Origin: Chitinophaga silvatica
GTDB lineage: Bacteria; Bacteroidota; Bacteroidia; Chitinophagales; Chitinophagaceae
Length of the DNA stretch: 64,000 bases
Assembly (NCBI RefSeq): GCF_003419895.1
Contig: NZ_QPMM01000010.1
Span: 62,001 to 126,000 of the forward strand
Reading direction: 5' to 3'
Both the position numbers and the translations under genes were made by a program. Positions 25,617 to 35,396 of the stretch are shown piece after piece (position 1 is the first letter of the stretch; every line of letters starts with the position of its first letter). The notes under the pieces were generated by a model. It was not told where the DNA came from. It made no database searches and saw nothing but the letters and a program-made list of their open reading frames with translations.

Positions 25617-27032
25617 TTATTTCCAGCCACCGCCCAAAGAGCGATAAAGATCAACCATAGCGCTCAAACGCTGCCTGTCGATATCGGCCTGGGCTAATTC
25701 TGCCTGTAATGCCCTTCCCTGTGCAGTGATTACTTCCAGGTAATTTGCCATACCACTTTTAAACAGCATCTTTGATTGCTCTATTGCCAATTGGGCTGTT
25801 TGAACCTGCCTATGTGCTATCTCCTGCTGGATCTTTACTTTATCCAGCTTTACCAAAGCATCGCTTACCTCGCCAATCGCTAATAATGCAGATTGACGGA
25901 AAGAAATTACTGCTGATTCACGCTTAATTTTAGCTACTTCCAATTGAGTTTTCAAAGCTCTGCGCTGGAAGATAGGCTGAGTAAGACTTCCAGCGGCCGT
26001 TCCAAATAAGGAGGCTGGCATCGTAAACCAACTGCTGGCTTTAAATGCATTTAAACCACCATTAGCCGTAATAGATAAGGATGGGTACATATTGCCTTGT
26101 GCAACTCCCACTCTCGCATTCGCTGCCATCAGTGCCATTTCAGATGCCCTGACATCCGGGCGTCTGCTGATCATAGCTGCCGGAACCCCTGCTGGTAGCC
26201 AATCTGCCACCTGAAAATCGGCAAGTTGACTAGTCCTTGCAACCGGACCAGGTAATTCTCCCGTTAAAATACGAATCGCATTTTCCTGGATGGCAATACC
26301 TTGTTCCAGTTGTGGTACTAATAATTCCGCTGCCTGCCTTTGTGAAATAGCCTGTTGTACTCCTAACTCTGTAACCTCACCTGCGGTTTTTTGCAGCTGA
26401 ATCATCTTCACAATGGTGTCGCTCAATGCCAGATTCTTTTTAGCAATCTGTAATTGATTATCTAACATCAACAAATTGAAATAACTGCTAGCCACAGCCG
26501 ATACCAGACCTGTCTGAACCGCATGTTCTGCTTCATAAGTCGTCAGGTAATCTGCTTGTGCCGCCTCTTTTTGTCGACGTATTTTACCCCAGACATCCAC
26601 CTCCCACGATAATCCGGCTCCCAGATTAAAATCTTCCAGGTGAACACCTAAATTATTGGCGGAGAGATTCACCCCTGTAAAACTGTTCTTCGATGGAAAA
26701 TTGGTACTGGCCGATGCAACAGCATTTAAGGCTGGTAACCATGCAGCTTTTGCCTGGCGAAGATATGACTGCGCCTCTTCTACTCTTTTCACTGCCAACT
26801 GCAAATCATAATTTCCAGTAAGTGCTTTACCTATCAATTGTTGCAGCGTCGCATCTTTAAAAAACTCATTCCAGCTGATGGTAGCAATACTACTATCGGA
26901 TGCCGTGGTATTGTTAAACTGTTCGGGCAGTGCTACCGGTGGTCGCTCGTAATTACGACCAACCCGGCAAGCAGCTAACCCTACAACTAAGGACAGTAAC
27001 AATGAGAAATTAACTATATATCTTGTTTTCAT
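25617..27032 (-). CDS. RND efflux outer-membrane lipoprotein (OprM/NodT type)
   Basis: The 471-residue protein has a lipoprotein signal (SLVVGLAAC, lipidated Cys22) followed by RVGRNYERPPVALPEQF, the standard OprM/NodT start. Two OEP (TolC-like) repeats follow, each with a long amphipathic helical hairpin (VEEAQSYLRQAKAAWLPALN; AANARVGVAQGNMYPSLSI). The last residues (RQRLSAMVDLYRSLGGGWK) are the family's usual C-terminus. It forms the outer-membrane channel of the tripartite pump with the two genes before it, 19 bp after the pump gene. Confidence 0.95.
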   Translation of the reverse strand: MKTRYIVNFSLLLSLVVGLAACRVGRNYERPPVALPEQFNNTTASDSSIATISWNEFFKDATLQQLIGKALTGNYDLQLAVKRVEEAQSYLRQAKAAWLPALNAVASASTNFPSKNSFTGVNLSANNLGVHLEDFNLGAGLSWEVDVWGKIRRQKEAAQADYLTTYEAEHAVQTGLVSAVASSYFNLLMLDNQLQIAKKNLALSDTIVKMIQLQKTAGEVTELGVQQAISQRQAAELLVPQLEQGIAIQENAIRILTGELPGPVARTSQLADFQVADWLPAGVPAAMISRRPDVRASEMALMAANARVGVAQGNMYPSLSITANGGLNAFKASSWFTMPASLFGTAAGSLTQPIFQRRALKTQLEVAKIKRESAVISFRQSALLAIGEVSDALVKLDKVKIQQEIAHRQVQTAQLAIEQSKMLFKSGMANYLEVITAQGRALQAELAQADIDRQRLSAMVDLYRSLGGGWK

Positions 27033-27051
27033 TTGATCTCTTTAAAGAATA

Positions 27052-30000
27052 TTAATGCACTAACTCTGCTTCCTCTTCCTCTACCATCAATGGCTTGCGA
27101 CTTACTTTCTCCTGCAGATACTGGAATATTACATACAATACCGGTATCACAAATACACCTAATATTACACCGGTCAACATTCCTCCGGCCGCACCCGTAC
27201 TAATAGAACGGTTACCCAATGCCGACGATCCTGTTGCTCTCATCAATGGTAATAACCCCGCAATAAAAGCAAATGATGTCATCAAAATTGGGCGTAAACG
27301 CAGACGGGAAGCTCTGATAGCCGATGCAACCAATCCCATACCACTACGACGGCGCTGTACCGCATACTCCACAATCAGAATCGCATTCTTTGCCAACAAA
27401 CCAATAAGCATAATTAAACCAACCTGCACATAGATGTTGTTGTCGATTCCGAACATATTAATGAAAATAAATACTCCGAATATACCCAGTGGAATAGATA
27501 AGATAACAGCCAATGGGAGAATATAACTCTCGTATTGTGCTGCCAGCAGGAAGTACACAAAGATCAGACAGAGTGTAAAGATGATCAATGCCTGGTTTCC
27601 GGCACTGATTTCCTCCTTCGTCATACCTACCCATTCAAATGCATACCCTCTTGGCAAATATTGCGCTGCAACTTCCTCTACCGCCTTAATGGCATCACCA
27701 CTACTATAACCTGGTTTTGCTTGCCCGTTAATTGTTACCGCATTAAAGAGGTTATTCCTGGTTACGGTTTCCGGACCGAATACGCGTTTTAATGTAACCA
27801 CAGTATTCATTGGCACCATCTCTCCGTGCGCATTCTTCACATATATACCATCCAGAGAAGCTGGCGCTGATCTGCTCTCCGCTTCTGCCTGAACAATTAC
27901 ACGATAATACTTACCAAACCTGTTAAAGTCAGATGCATACATACTTCCGTAATACACCTGCATGGTTTGCAGAATATCACTAACGGGAATGCCTAATTGT
28001 TTTGCTTTCTTATCATCGATCTCAATTTCATATTGAGGATGAGAATTATTGAAAGTGGTAAACGCAAATGCTATTTCCTTACGCTTCATCAATTCACCGA
28101 TAAAGCCATAAGCTGTCTGGCCAAGTTTATCCAATGAACCACCGGTACGATCCTGCAACACCAGCTCAAAACCCGCTACGTTACTAAATCCTGGTACTGT
28201 TGGCATGTTAAATACAAACACGCTGGCTTCAGGAATCGCTGCTAATTTTTGTTGCAGCATCCCCATGATTGCCTCAATGTCTTTTACTGCACCACGCTGA
28301 TCATGCGATTTCAACTTAATAAACCCTACACCAGAGGTAGCACTGCTGGAGTTAGAAAGGAAGTTGAAACCCGAAACGCTCAGGTACATTTTAGAAACGT
28401 TCAGACTTTCAATAATATGCTCTACTTTACTAACTACCTCGCGGGTACGTTCCAGGGAAGATCCCGGCGGCATTGTTACTGCATATACAGCAAACCCCTG
28501 GTCTTCTGTAGGAATAAATCCAGATGGTGTTTTTCTCATCATCCAGAAAGTGGCACCTATGATTATCACTAATCCGCCTATGGTTACCCATTTACGTTTT
28601 ACAAGGAATTGAAGGCTATTGACATATTTATTAGTCATAGCATTAAACCCGGTATTAAACGCATTGAAAAAACGTTTCTTAAAGCCTTGCTTTTGAGCAG
28701 GTGCATTTCCATGTCCATCTCCATGCGGATTCTTCAGAATCAGGGCACAAAGTGCAGGACTAAGTGTCAATGCATTAAGCGCCGAGATGATAATGGCTAT
28801 AGCAAGGGTAAAGGCAAATTGCCTGTAAAATACGCCGGCCGGACCTTCCATGAAACCAACCGGAATAAAAACCGCCGACATTACCAGAGTAATGGATATA
28901 ATCGCACCTGAGATCTCCTGCATGGAAGATAAGGTAGCATTGCGGGGATTTGCCCCTCGTTCCATTTTGGCATGCACGGCTTCCACTACCACGATGGCAT
29001 CATCCACCACAATTCCGATGGCTAATATCAACGCGAAGAGTGTTAACAGATTGATGGAGAAACCGAACAACTTCATGAAGAAGAATGTACCAATAATTGC
29101 TACTGGTACAGCGATAGCAGGAATCAGTGTAGACCTGAAATCTTGCAGGAAAATATACACTACAATAAATACCAGGATAAATGCTTCTATCAGTGTGTGT
29201 TTCACCTGATCGATAGATTCATCAAGATATTCTTTAGTAGAATAGATATTAGAATATTCGACACCCGCTGGTAAACTAGCGGCGGCTTTTACCATCAGTT
29301 TATTAATCTTTTCCTGGATTTCGTTCGAATTGGAACCTGCCATCTGGAAGATAGCAATACCAATACCATACTTACTGTTTACACGGGTATCGCTACCATA
29401 GCTAAAGGAACCAAATTCAACTCTGGCTACATCTTTCAATCGAACTACGGAACCATCGGCGTCTGCACGCAAAATGATTTCTTCATATTGTTGATCCTTA
29501 TTTAGCTTGCCTTTGTATTTGATGATATATTCGAACGATTCTTTACTTCCTTCACCAAAACGTCCGGGTGCTGCTTCCAGGTTCTGATCGCGTATAGCGC
29601 CCAGTACTTCCTGTGGAGACATATTATATGCAGCCAGTCTGTCTGGTTTCAGCCAGATACGCATAGAGTAATCTTTAGCACCGAACACCATAGCCTGACC
29701 AACACCATTTACCCTTTGAATTTCCGGGATGATGTTAATTTTTGCGTAGTTCTGCAAAAAGGTTTCATCATATTCATGTTTGTCGCTGACCAGGTTAATA
29801 ACCATGATCATGCTGTTTTGCTGCTTTTGAGTGCTGATACCAGCCTGTACAACTTCTGCCGGTAACAAGCTGGTAGCTTTAGCCACGCGGTTTTGTACGT
29901 TTACCGCTGCCAGATCGGGATCTGTTCCCAGCTTGAAGTAAACGTTTAAAGTCATGGAACCGTCGTTATTGGAGTTGGAGGTCATGTAAGTCATGTTTTC

Positions 30001-30216
30001 CACTCCATTTACGGCCTCCTCAATTGGAGTAGCCACAGAGCGGGCTACCACTTCCGCGTTAGCACCCGGGTAGGAAGCTGTAACGGCTACACTAGGCGGG
30101 GCTATTTCGGGGAACTGGCTCATTGGCAACGTATATAGTGCCAATATCCCCAGCAACACAAGGATGATAGATATAACTGTAGCCAATACAGGCCTTTGTA
30201 TAAATTTTCTAAACAT
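27052..30216 (-). CDS. RND-family (HAE1) multidrug efflux pump
   Basis: The 1054-residue protein starts MFRKFIQRPVLATVISIILV and has the 12 transmembrane-helix, two-large-loop plan of AcrB-type transporters. Recognisable segments: SQFPEIAPPSVAVTASYPGA and VEEAVNGVENMTYMTS after helix 1, GIVVDDAIVVVEAVHA with the proton-relay Asp pair in helix 4 (about 405-415), and GLLAKNAILIVEYA in helix 10. Drives drug/proton antiport across the inner membrane. Middle gene of the adaptor-pump-channel operon. Confidence 0.96.
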   Translation of the reverse strand: MFRKFIQRPVLATVISIILVLLGILALYTLPMSQFPEIAPPSVAVTASYPGANAEVVARSVATPIEEAVNGVENMTYMTSNSNNDGSMTLNVYFKLGTDPDLAAVNVQNRVAKATSLLPAEVVQAGISTQKQQNSMIMVINLVSDKHEYDETFLQNYAKINIIPEIQRVNGVGQAMVFGAKDYSMRIWLKPDRLAAYNMSPQEVLGAIRDQNLEAAPGRFGEGSKESFEYIIKYKGKLNKDQQYEEIILRADADGSVVRLKDVARVEFGSFSYGSDTRVNSKYGIGIAIFQMAGSNSNEIQEKINKLMVKAAASLPAGVEYSNIYSTKEYLDESIDQVKHTLIEAFILVFIVVYIFLQDFRSTLIPAIAVPVAIIGTFFFMKLFGFSINLLTLFALILAIGIVVDDAIVVVEAVHAKMERGANPRNATLSSMQEISGAIISITLVMSAVFIPVGFMEGPAGVFYRQFAFTLAIAIIISALNALTLSPALCALILKNPHGDGHGNAPAQKQGFKKRFFNAFNTGFNAMTNKYVNSLQFLVKRKWVTIGGLVIIIGATFWMMRKTPSGFIPTEDQGFAVYAVTMPPGSSLERTREVVSKVEHIIESLNVSKMYLSVSGFNFLSNSSSATSGVGFIKLKSHDQRGAVKDIEAIMGMLQQKLAAIPEASVFVFNMPTVPGFSNVAGFELVLQDRTGGSLDKLGQTAYGFIGELMKRKEIAFAFTTFNNSHPQYEIEIDDKKAKQLGIPVSDILQTMQVYYGSMYASDFNRFGKYYRVIVQAEAESRSAPASLDGIYVKNAHGEMVPMNTVVTLKRVFGPETVTRNNLFNAVTINGQAKPGYSSGDAIKAVEEVAAQYLPRGYAFEWVGMTKEEISAGNQALIIFTLCLIFVYFLLAAQYESYILPLAVILSIPLGIFGVFIFINMFGIDNNIYVQVGLIMLIGLLAKNAILIVEYAVQRRRSGMGLVASAIRASRLRLRPILMTSFAFIAGLLPLMRATGSSALGNRSISTGAAGGMLTGVILGVFVIPVLYVIFQYLQEKVSRKPLMVEEEEAELVH

Positions 30217-30280
30217 AGAAACAAGAGAGTTTAAAGTCGTGACACCTTAGGTATCAGACGTAATAAAAGGGTGCTGACAA

Positions 30281-30345
30281 CAGAGAATGGCATCTCCGGT
30301 AGAATGCTAATGCATTCGCAAACCAATAATCACAGCCATTCTCTG
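30281..30345. repeat. Nested inverted repeat between adaptor and pump genes
   Basis: CAGAGAATGGC (30281-30291) and GCCATTCTCTG (30335-30345) form an 11-bp perfect stem; between them GAATGC-TAAT-GCATTC (30302-30317) forms a second hairpin. It fills the 134-bp gap inside the operon. It could fold in the mRNA and control pump expression relative to the adaptor; no T-run is present after it. Confidence 0.6.
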
Positions 30346-30350
30346 CTAGC

Positions 30351-31526
30351 TTAGAGCGGCCTAACTTTTAGGAGACTGTCAAGAGAAATCTGTAATGGAG
30401 TGATAGGCGTTCCATCATGTAATCTGTCTAATCCAGAGTATACAATGCTTTGTCCTGCTTTTACTCCTTTCTCTATGAAATAGTAATTACCACTTTTGCC
30501 GGCAATGGTAATTGGGGTACCAGTTACCTTGTTACTATCGGCAACAACAAATACCATTACTTTATCCTGTAATTCAAATGTTGCTTCAGTTGGAACAATT
30601 ACAGCATTGGCAAATTCTTCAGGAATTCTTACTCTGCCTGTATTACCCGAACGTAGTAAGCCAGAAGCATTTGGGAAGGTAGCACGGAAACTAACGGCGC
30701 CCATTGTTTTATCGAATTGGCCTTCCATTGTTTCGATTTTGCCTTTCTGAGGGAAGATGCTGTTATCTGCCAGTTTCAATTCTACAGCAGGTAATTGTTT
30801 AACTTTTTCTGCGATGCTGGCGCCTGGCGTTTCATTTTTAAACTTCAGGAAATCCTGCTCACTCATAGAAAAGTAAGCATATACTTCACTAACATCAGAT
30901 AATACAGTAAGTGGCTGAGGTTCTGCTCTGCCAACCAATGCACCAGTTTTATAAGGTATTCTTCCGATATATCCACTAACTGGTGCAGTGATTAAAGTAT
31001 ATCCAACATTGATATGTGTAGTTCCTAATTGCGCCTGTGCTTGTCCGACAGCTGCTTTTGCTGCCTGATAATTTGCCTGGGCTGTTTTCAGTTGTACATC
31101 AGAAACAACTCCATTATTTACCAGAGGAGTAAGGCGATCTACTTCTACCTGTGCTTTTTCGAGGTTAGCTTTTGCAACCTGAAGGGAAGCGCTGGCATTG
31201 CTTTGTTGCTCATTGTAGATACGATCATTAATTTTAAAGAGTGGTTGCCCGGCTTTTACATAAGCACCTTCATCTACGAATATTTTTTCGAGAATACCTT
31301 CCACTTGCGGACGTATTTCAACGTTTACACGACCTTCCAGGGAAGCGCTGTATTCACGATAAGTGGTGGCAGGTAAACTGCTCACTTTTAATACAGGTAA
31401 TGGAGAAGGTTGATGCCCCTCGGTTTTTGCCTGGGATGTGCTGCATCCAGACAAGGAAGCGAGAATAATTACGCTATAGAGTAAGCCTGCCGGCCAGTTT
31501 ACAAATGTTGACTTCAATGAATTCAT
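30351..31526 (-). CDS. RND efflux periplasmic adaptor (HlyD/MFP family)
   Basis: The 391-residue lipoprotein (signal ending ILASLSGC, Cys28) has the adaptor layout: an EIRPQVEGILEKIFVDEGAYVKAGQPLFKIND lipoyl half at about residues 70-100, a coiled-coil hairpin (NASASLQVAKANLEKAQVEVDRL ... AQANYQAAKAAVGQAQAQLG), the second lipoyl half (TLITAPVSGYIGRIPY) and beta-barrel/membrane-proximal domains. It links the pump to the outer-membrane channel. The ATG at 31526 is used, as the nine upstream codons precede the signal peptide. First gene of the efflux operon. Confidence 0.93.
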   Translation of the reverse strand: MNSLKSTFVNWPAGLLYSVIILASLSGCSTSQAKTEGHQPSPLPVLKVSSLPATTYREYSASLEGRVNVEIRPQVEGILEKIFVDEGAYVKAGQPLFKINDRIYNEQQSNASASLQVAKANLEKAQVEVDRLTPLVNNGVVSDVQLKTAQANYQAAKAAVGQAQAQLGTTHINVGYTLITAPVSGYIGRIPYKTGALVGRAEPQPLTVLSDVSEVYAYFSMSEQDFLKFKNETPGASIAEKVKQLPAVELKLADNSIFPQKGKIETMEGQFDKTMGAVSFRATFPNASGLLRSGNTGRVRIPEEFANAVIVPTEATFELQDKVMVFVVADSNKVTGTPITIAGKSGNYYFIEKGVKAGQSIVYSGLDRLHDGTPITPLQISLDSLLKVRPL

Positions 31527-31873
31527 ACGACTTTTTTTAAAACATCTAAACAATAAAATCCCATTTACGATTCATGCGCACAAAAGTGCAGACATGCTTC
31601 GTAGCAATCAATATCAGTGACAGCAATTGGGTTTTGTAAATACAGAAAGGACAGCTATTAGATACGCTATTCGTAATAATGTTACAGCACATTATACGTA
31701 CAGGTACCTTGCTTTGTTACTTCTGTAAAAAGAAAAATGAAGATTCGCGGTTGGCCGCTAACAAATTCTCATCGGTTTTCAATTTTAGCATGATGCACGG
31801 GCAGCATCATTTAATTTAAACACTGTGCAAAAATAGATATTTAAAGTTAACGGACGTTTAAATTATTACGGGT
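31527..31873. other. Intergenic region between AraC regulator and efflux operon
   Basis: About 347 bp without a gene. A 7-bp dyad, ATGATGC-N7-GCATCAT, lies at 31790-31810 just after the AraC gene; it has no T-run, so an operator is as likely as a terminator. The rest should contain the efflux operon promoter, but I cannot pick it out. Confidence 0.4.
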
Positions 31874-32758
31874 TTAACTGTACTTTTCACGGATACTCTT
31901 TTGGAAAGAAAGAGGGGTATGTCCCGAATGCTTTTTAAAGAAACGATTAAAATAAGCGTCATCTTCAAAATTTAATCTTGCTGCAATCTGTTTCACCGAA
32001 TGTTCCCCCCAGTATAGTAACCGTTTTGCCTCCATAACACGCTTTTCATCTATAAGGAACTTAGCATTCCTACCTAGCAAATCTTTAACCGTATCATTTA
32101 AATGCCCAGGCGATACATACAACATTTCTGCATAATCGGAGACCTGCGTTTTCACACGATAATGCTGATCAACCAACATTTTGTACTGGCGTACCATATT
32201 ATGCTGGGAACTTTCGCCTTCTATCCACTCACCCGATGGAACTGAAATTCTTCCACACACAACCACAAATGCACTTAGTAAAGTACGTATTACCGTATCT
32301 CGCTTCAGATTCTCACCATTGAATTCTCGCATTATTAAATTAGCATATAATAATAATTCTTCAAGTTGGCTATTATTTAATGGAATGATTCCTGAACTGA
32401 ATAAACAATGCCAACAAGTAACAACGCCCATCATCTCCGGAACCATAAACTCTTCCGTAAAGTAGATGTTAATTAATTCAATGTCCGGGCTCATCTCATG
32501 CTGATGAACCTGATTAGGTTCCATCAGCATGATAGCCGGTGCTGTTACTTCGTATTTCTTGAAATCGAGAGATTGTCTTATGCTTCCTCTGATTAAAATA
32601 TCTATACTAAAACCATTATGGCGATGCGGTACACTCATCTCATTCGCATCTTCACATCCACGCCATTCTCCAATAAAAAAAGGAGCGCCATTAGTATAAT
32701 CACAATTATATACCTGCGTATCAGAAATGCGTGTTATAACGCCAACTTCTTGCATCAT
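31874..32758 (-). CDS. AraC-family transcriptional regulator
   Basis: The 294-residue protein has an N-terminal cupin-type sensor region (PHRHNGFSIDILIRGSI, EPNQVHQHEMSPDIELINIYF) and a C-terminal AraC double HTH: VSDYAEMLYVSPGHLNDTVKDLLGRNAKFLIDEKRVMEAKRLL and HSVKQIAARLNFEDDAYFNRFFKKHSGHTPLSFQKSIR (about residues 205-290). It is on the same strand as the efflux operon and 347 bp upstream of it, so it may control it; the ligand is not known. Two ATGs lie in tandem at the start. Confidence 0.9.
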   Translation of the reverse strand: MMQEVGVITRISDTQVYNCDYTNGAPFFIGEWRGCEDANEMSVPHRHNGFSIDILIRGSIRQSLDFKKYEVTAPAIMLMEPNQVHQHEMSPDIELINIYFTEEFMVPEMMGVVTCWHCLFSSGIIPLNNSQLEELLLYANLIMREFNGENLKRDTVIRTLLSAFVVVCGRISVPSGEWIEGESSQHNMVRQYKMLVDQHYRVKTQVSDYAEMLYVSPGHLNDTVKDLLGRNAKFLIDEKRVMEAKRLLYWGEHSVKQIAARLNFEDDAYFNRFFKKHSGHTPLSFQKSIREKYS

Positions 32759-32848
32759 TGTGCTGCACTTTTTTAGGGTAAATATAGTGGGTAAAGGTAG
32801 CTGATATAAAAATTCATACCATCTATACCGGAATAGATAATTTATATA

Positions 32849-34969
32849 TTATTTATTCTCTTCTGCGTTTTCTGCAGACCTTTCCTTTACCTGCACCAGA
32901 TCACTCAATTTTACATTAATAGGAATGTTCCCAATCTTTACAATCGCTCTCTTATCGCGTAATTCCAGGACTTTTCCGACTTGTCGGTTAGTCTTGATCT
33001 TCACCTGCATTCCTACTTCAATAGTTCCGGAAATTTCTTCAAATTTCTCCTGTACTTTTTTATTGAGTTGCTCGTTTTGTTGTTTCTCACGGCGGCGGAA
33101 CAATAAAATTTCAGCCAGTTTAATTACTTTATCCTTATCGTCGTTGCGCTTCCACTCTACAACAATTTGTTTCAACTTACGCTCCATATCCTTCAGATAT
33201 TGTAAGTCATCTTCCTTAATCTTATTCTGCAACTTAAGTAAGGTAAACTGCTGATGTTTACGTTCCTTATCGGCCAGGACCTCATACTCTTTTTTCAACT
33301 TCTCATTTTCCTTCAGCAATTTTTGCAGATCCTTTTCTTTCTCTTCTACATGCTGCAAATCCTGCTCTGCTTTATTAAGGAGCTTATCGAGTTGAAAGTG
33401 TCCTTCATCTACCAATTTCTTGGCTCTGGCTATTAATGCCGGATGCAGGCCAATTCTTTCTGCAATAGAGAAAGTATAGGAACTACCTGGTTTTCCGACC
33501 ATTAATTTATACATAGGCATCAGAGTTTTTTCATCGAAGCCCATTGCCCCGTTGATAATACCCTTAACCTTATTTGCCATGACCTTCAAATTCAGATAGT
33601 GAGTAGTCACAATTCCATAAGCATGCTTTTTCGCCAGTTCTTCCATGATTACTTCAGCAAATGCCCCTCCCAGATTAGGGTCAGATCCACTACCTAATTC
33701 ATCTATGAAAAACAATGTTCTGCCATTGGCATTCTCCATAAAGTATTTCATGTTCTTCAAGTGAGAACTGTAAGTACTTAGTTCGAATTCCAACGATTGG
33801 GTATCTCCAATATGAATCATCAACTGCTTGAAAATTCCAAAAGAAGAGGAAGGATGTACAGGTACTAATAACCCTGCCTGCAGCATAAGCTGAATCAGTC
33901 CAACTGTTTTCAGGGTTACCGTTTTACCACCGGCATTGGGTCCGCTGATTACCAGAATATGCGCCTCTTTATCCAGTTTAATATTTACCGGAATGGTTGG
34001 CTTCTGGTTTTTGCGATTGTATAAAAGTAATAAAGGGTGATAGGCTTGTACGAGATTCAGTTCTGAATGTGGCACCAACATTGGATAATTCGCATCCATG
34101 TCTAATGCCAGTTTAGCTTTTCCTCTGATAAAATCGAAGGTGCCCAGTATTTGATAATAACCATTGAGCAATCCGGAGTAAGTGCTAAGCTCGGAAGTCA
34201 TTGTTTTCAGAATACGATATACTTCTCTGTTCTCTTCCCGCTCAAGTGACTGGACATCATTATTAAGGTCGATCGTTTCTTCGGGTTCCAGGAAAGCTGT
34301 TTTACGGGTATCTGATTCTCCATGAATGATTCCCTTTACCATTCGCTTATTTTCGGCGTAAATGGCTACTACTCTTCTGCCATTGAGGAAGGCTTCTTCC
34401 TGGTCGGCGAGGTAATTTAGCTTCTGTAATTTCTGAAGAATACGGTCGAATACTCTGCGAAGCTCGGTACGTTTACGAAACAGGGTAATGCGGATTCTGG
34501 CCAATTCCGGAGATGCATTATCTCTGACCTGTCCGATTTCATCCAATACGGCATCGATAGTTGCGGTGATCTTTTTTTCATAGTGGGTATCCTGGATTAC
34601 GTCGAATAATCCGGCATATTGAATCCTACGATCATGATCAAAGAATTTCACAATGCTATGCATGCTTTCCGAAAGCTTCCGTATTTGCATTGCCTGCTCC
34701 CCTGTGAGTACTGCTCCTTCGATTTCCAATAATCTTAATTCTTTTTTTAAGTTGAGAATATGATCATTCGGAAAATGCTCTTGCAGGAGCGTTAGTTGTT
34801 TATATTCATGGGCCTGTTGAAGGCGGCTTTTTACGTAGTCTATATGCGTATGCAGGCGAAGGGATGCTGCCATCTCCTTACCTAATTCTGTTTTGCAATG
34901 CTCTTGCAGCAATGCCTGAACTTTATCGAATTCCAACTGCATTAACGCAGACTCAGGAAAGTATTTCAA
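32849..34969 (-). CDS. MutS2-family ATPase without the Smr domain
   Basis: The 706-residue protein has the MutS-family core: Walker A SGPNAGGKTVTLKTVG at about residues 340-355 and Walker B LFFIDELGSGSDPNLGGAFAEVI at about 420-440, then a long Lys/Glu-rich coiled coil (residues ~525-620) and a small beta domain (GTIEVGMQVKIKTNRQVGKVLELRDKRAIVKIG). Canonical MutS2 (about 780 residues) ends in an Smr nuclease domain; here the protein stops before it. MutS2 acts on recombination intermediates and, in some bacteria, on collided ribosomes; without Smr the cutting step must be absent or done elsewhere. Confidence 0.88.
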   Translation of the reverse strand: MKYFPESALMQLEFDKVQALLQEHCKTELGKEMAASLRLHTHIDYVKSRLQQAHEYKQLTLLQEHFPNDHILNLKKELRLLEIEGAVLTGEQAMQIRKLSESMHSIVKFFDHDRRIQYAGLFDVIQDTHYEKKITATIDAVLDEIGQVRDNASPELARIRITLFRKRTELRRVFDRILQKLQKLNYLADQEEAFLNGRRVVAIYAENKRMVKGIIHGESDTRKTAFLEPEETIDLNNDVQSLEREENREVYRILKTMTSELSTYSGLLNGYYQILGTFDFIRGKAKLALDMDANYPMLVPHSELNLVQAYHPLLLLYNRKNQKPTIPVNIKLDKEAHILVISGPNAGGKTVTLKTVGLIQLMLQAGLLVPVHPSSSFGIFKQLMIHIGDTQSLEFELSTYSSHLKNMKYFMENANGRTLFFIDELGSGSDPNLGGAFAEVIMEELAKKHAYGIVTTHYLNLKVMANKVKGIINGAMGFDEKTLMPMYKLMVGKPGSSYTFSIAERIGLHPALIARAKKLVDEGHFQLDKLLNKAEQDLQHVEEKEKDLQKLLKENEKLKKEYEVLADKERKHQQFTLLKLQNKIKEDDLQYLKDMERKLKQIVVEWKRNDDKDKVIKLAEILLFRRREKQQNEQLNKKVQEKFEEISGTIEVGMQVKIKTNRQVGKVLELRDKRAIVKIGNIPINVKLSDLVQVKERSAENAEENK

Positions 34970-35396
34970 GTTGAAAATATTTAATGTAAGATTGGCATAC
35001 CCTATAATAATAAAATAGTTATGCCGAGGTAATTGTTTACTATCAGGCGCAAACGCGCGTTGCCAAGTGTTTGGCGGAGAAAAGGTGCTGGGAATCTATT
35101 TTTTAATTCTTGTTCATCGTTTTAGTCATTATGTTTTTCAAACATATCCGTTTTACCGGTTTATCTAGTTGTTCCTGCTGCGCTGATGTACTTTTTTGGC
35201 GGTTTCAGAGGGCCTGTGGGTTCCTTCTAACTGCAAAAGAACGTTAAAGTTACTAACTTGTCGCCTCTCTGCCTCATTTATTACGTAAATTATAAGTAAG
35301 AAAATTATGGCAAAGAGACAGATTCTCCACGCAATGGAGCCACAGTATTGAATTTGCCATGCCATGAACAGCTATAATTTTTTTAAATTTATTTTT
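34970..35396. other. 427-bp intergenic region between divergent genes
   Basis: Lies between the start of MutS2 (minus) and MsrA (plus), so both promoters must be here; none is clear. A short minus-strand open frame (35165-35365, 66 codons with one hydrophobic segment) has no support as a gene. Confidence 0.4.

Noticed and set aside
31790..31810. Dyad ATGATGC/GCATCAT as an AraC gene terminator
   Set aside because: No T-run follows on the minus strand, so it was not called a terminator; kept only as a possible operator.
35165..35365. A 66-codon minus-strand frame with a hydrophobic segment
   Set aside because: No start context, no conservation clue, and it fills a promoter region between divergent genes.
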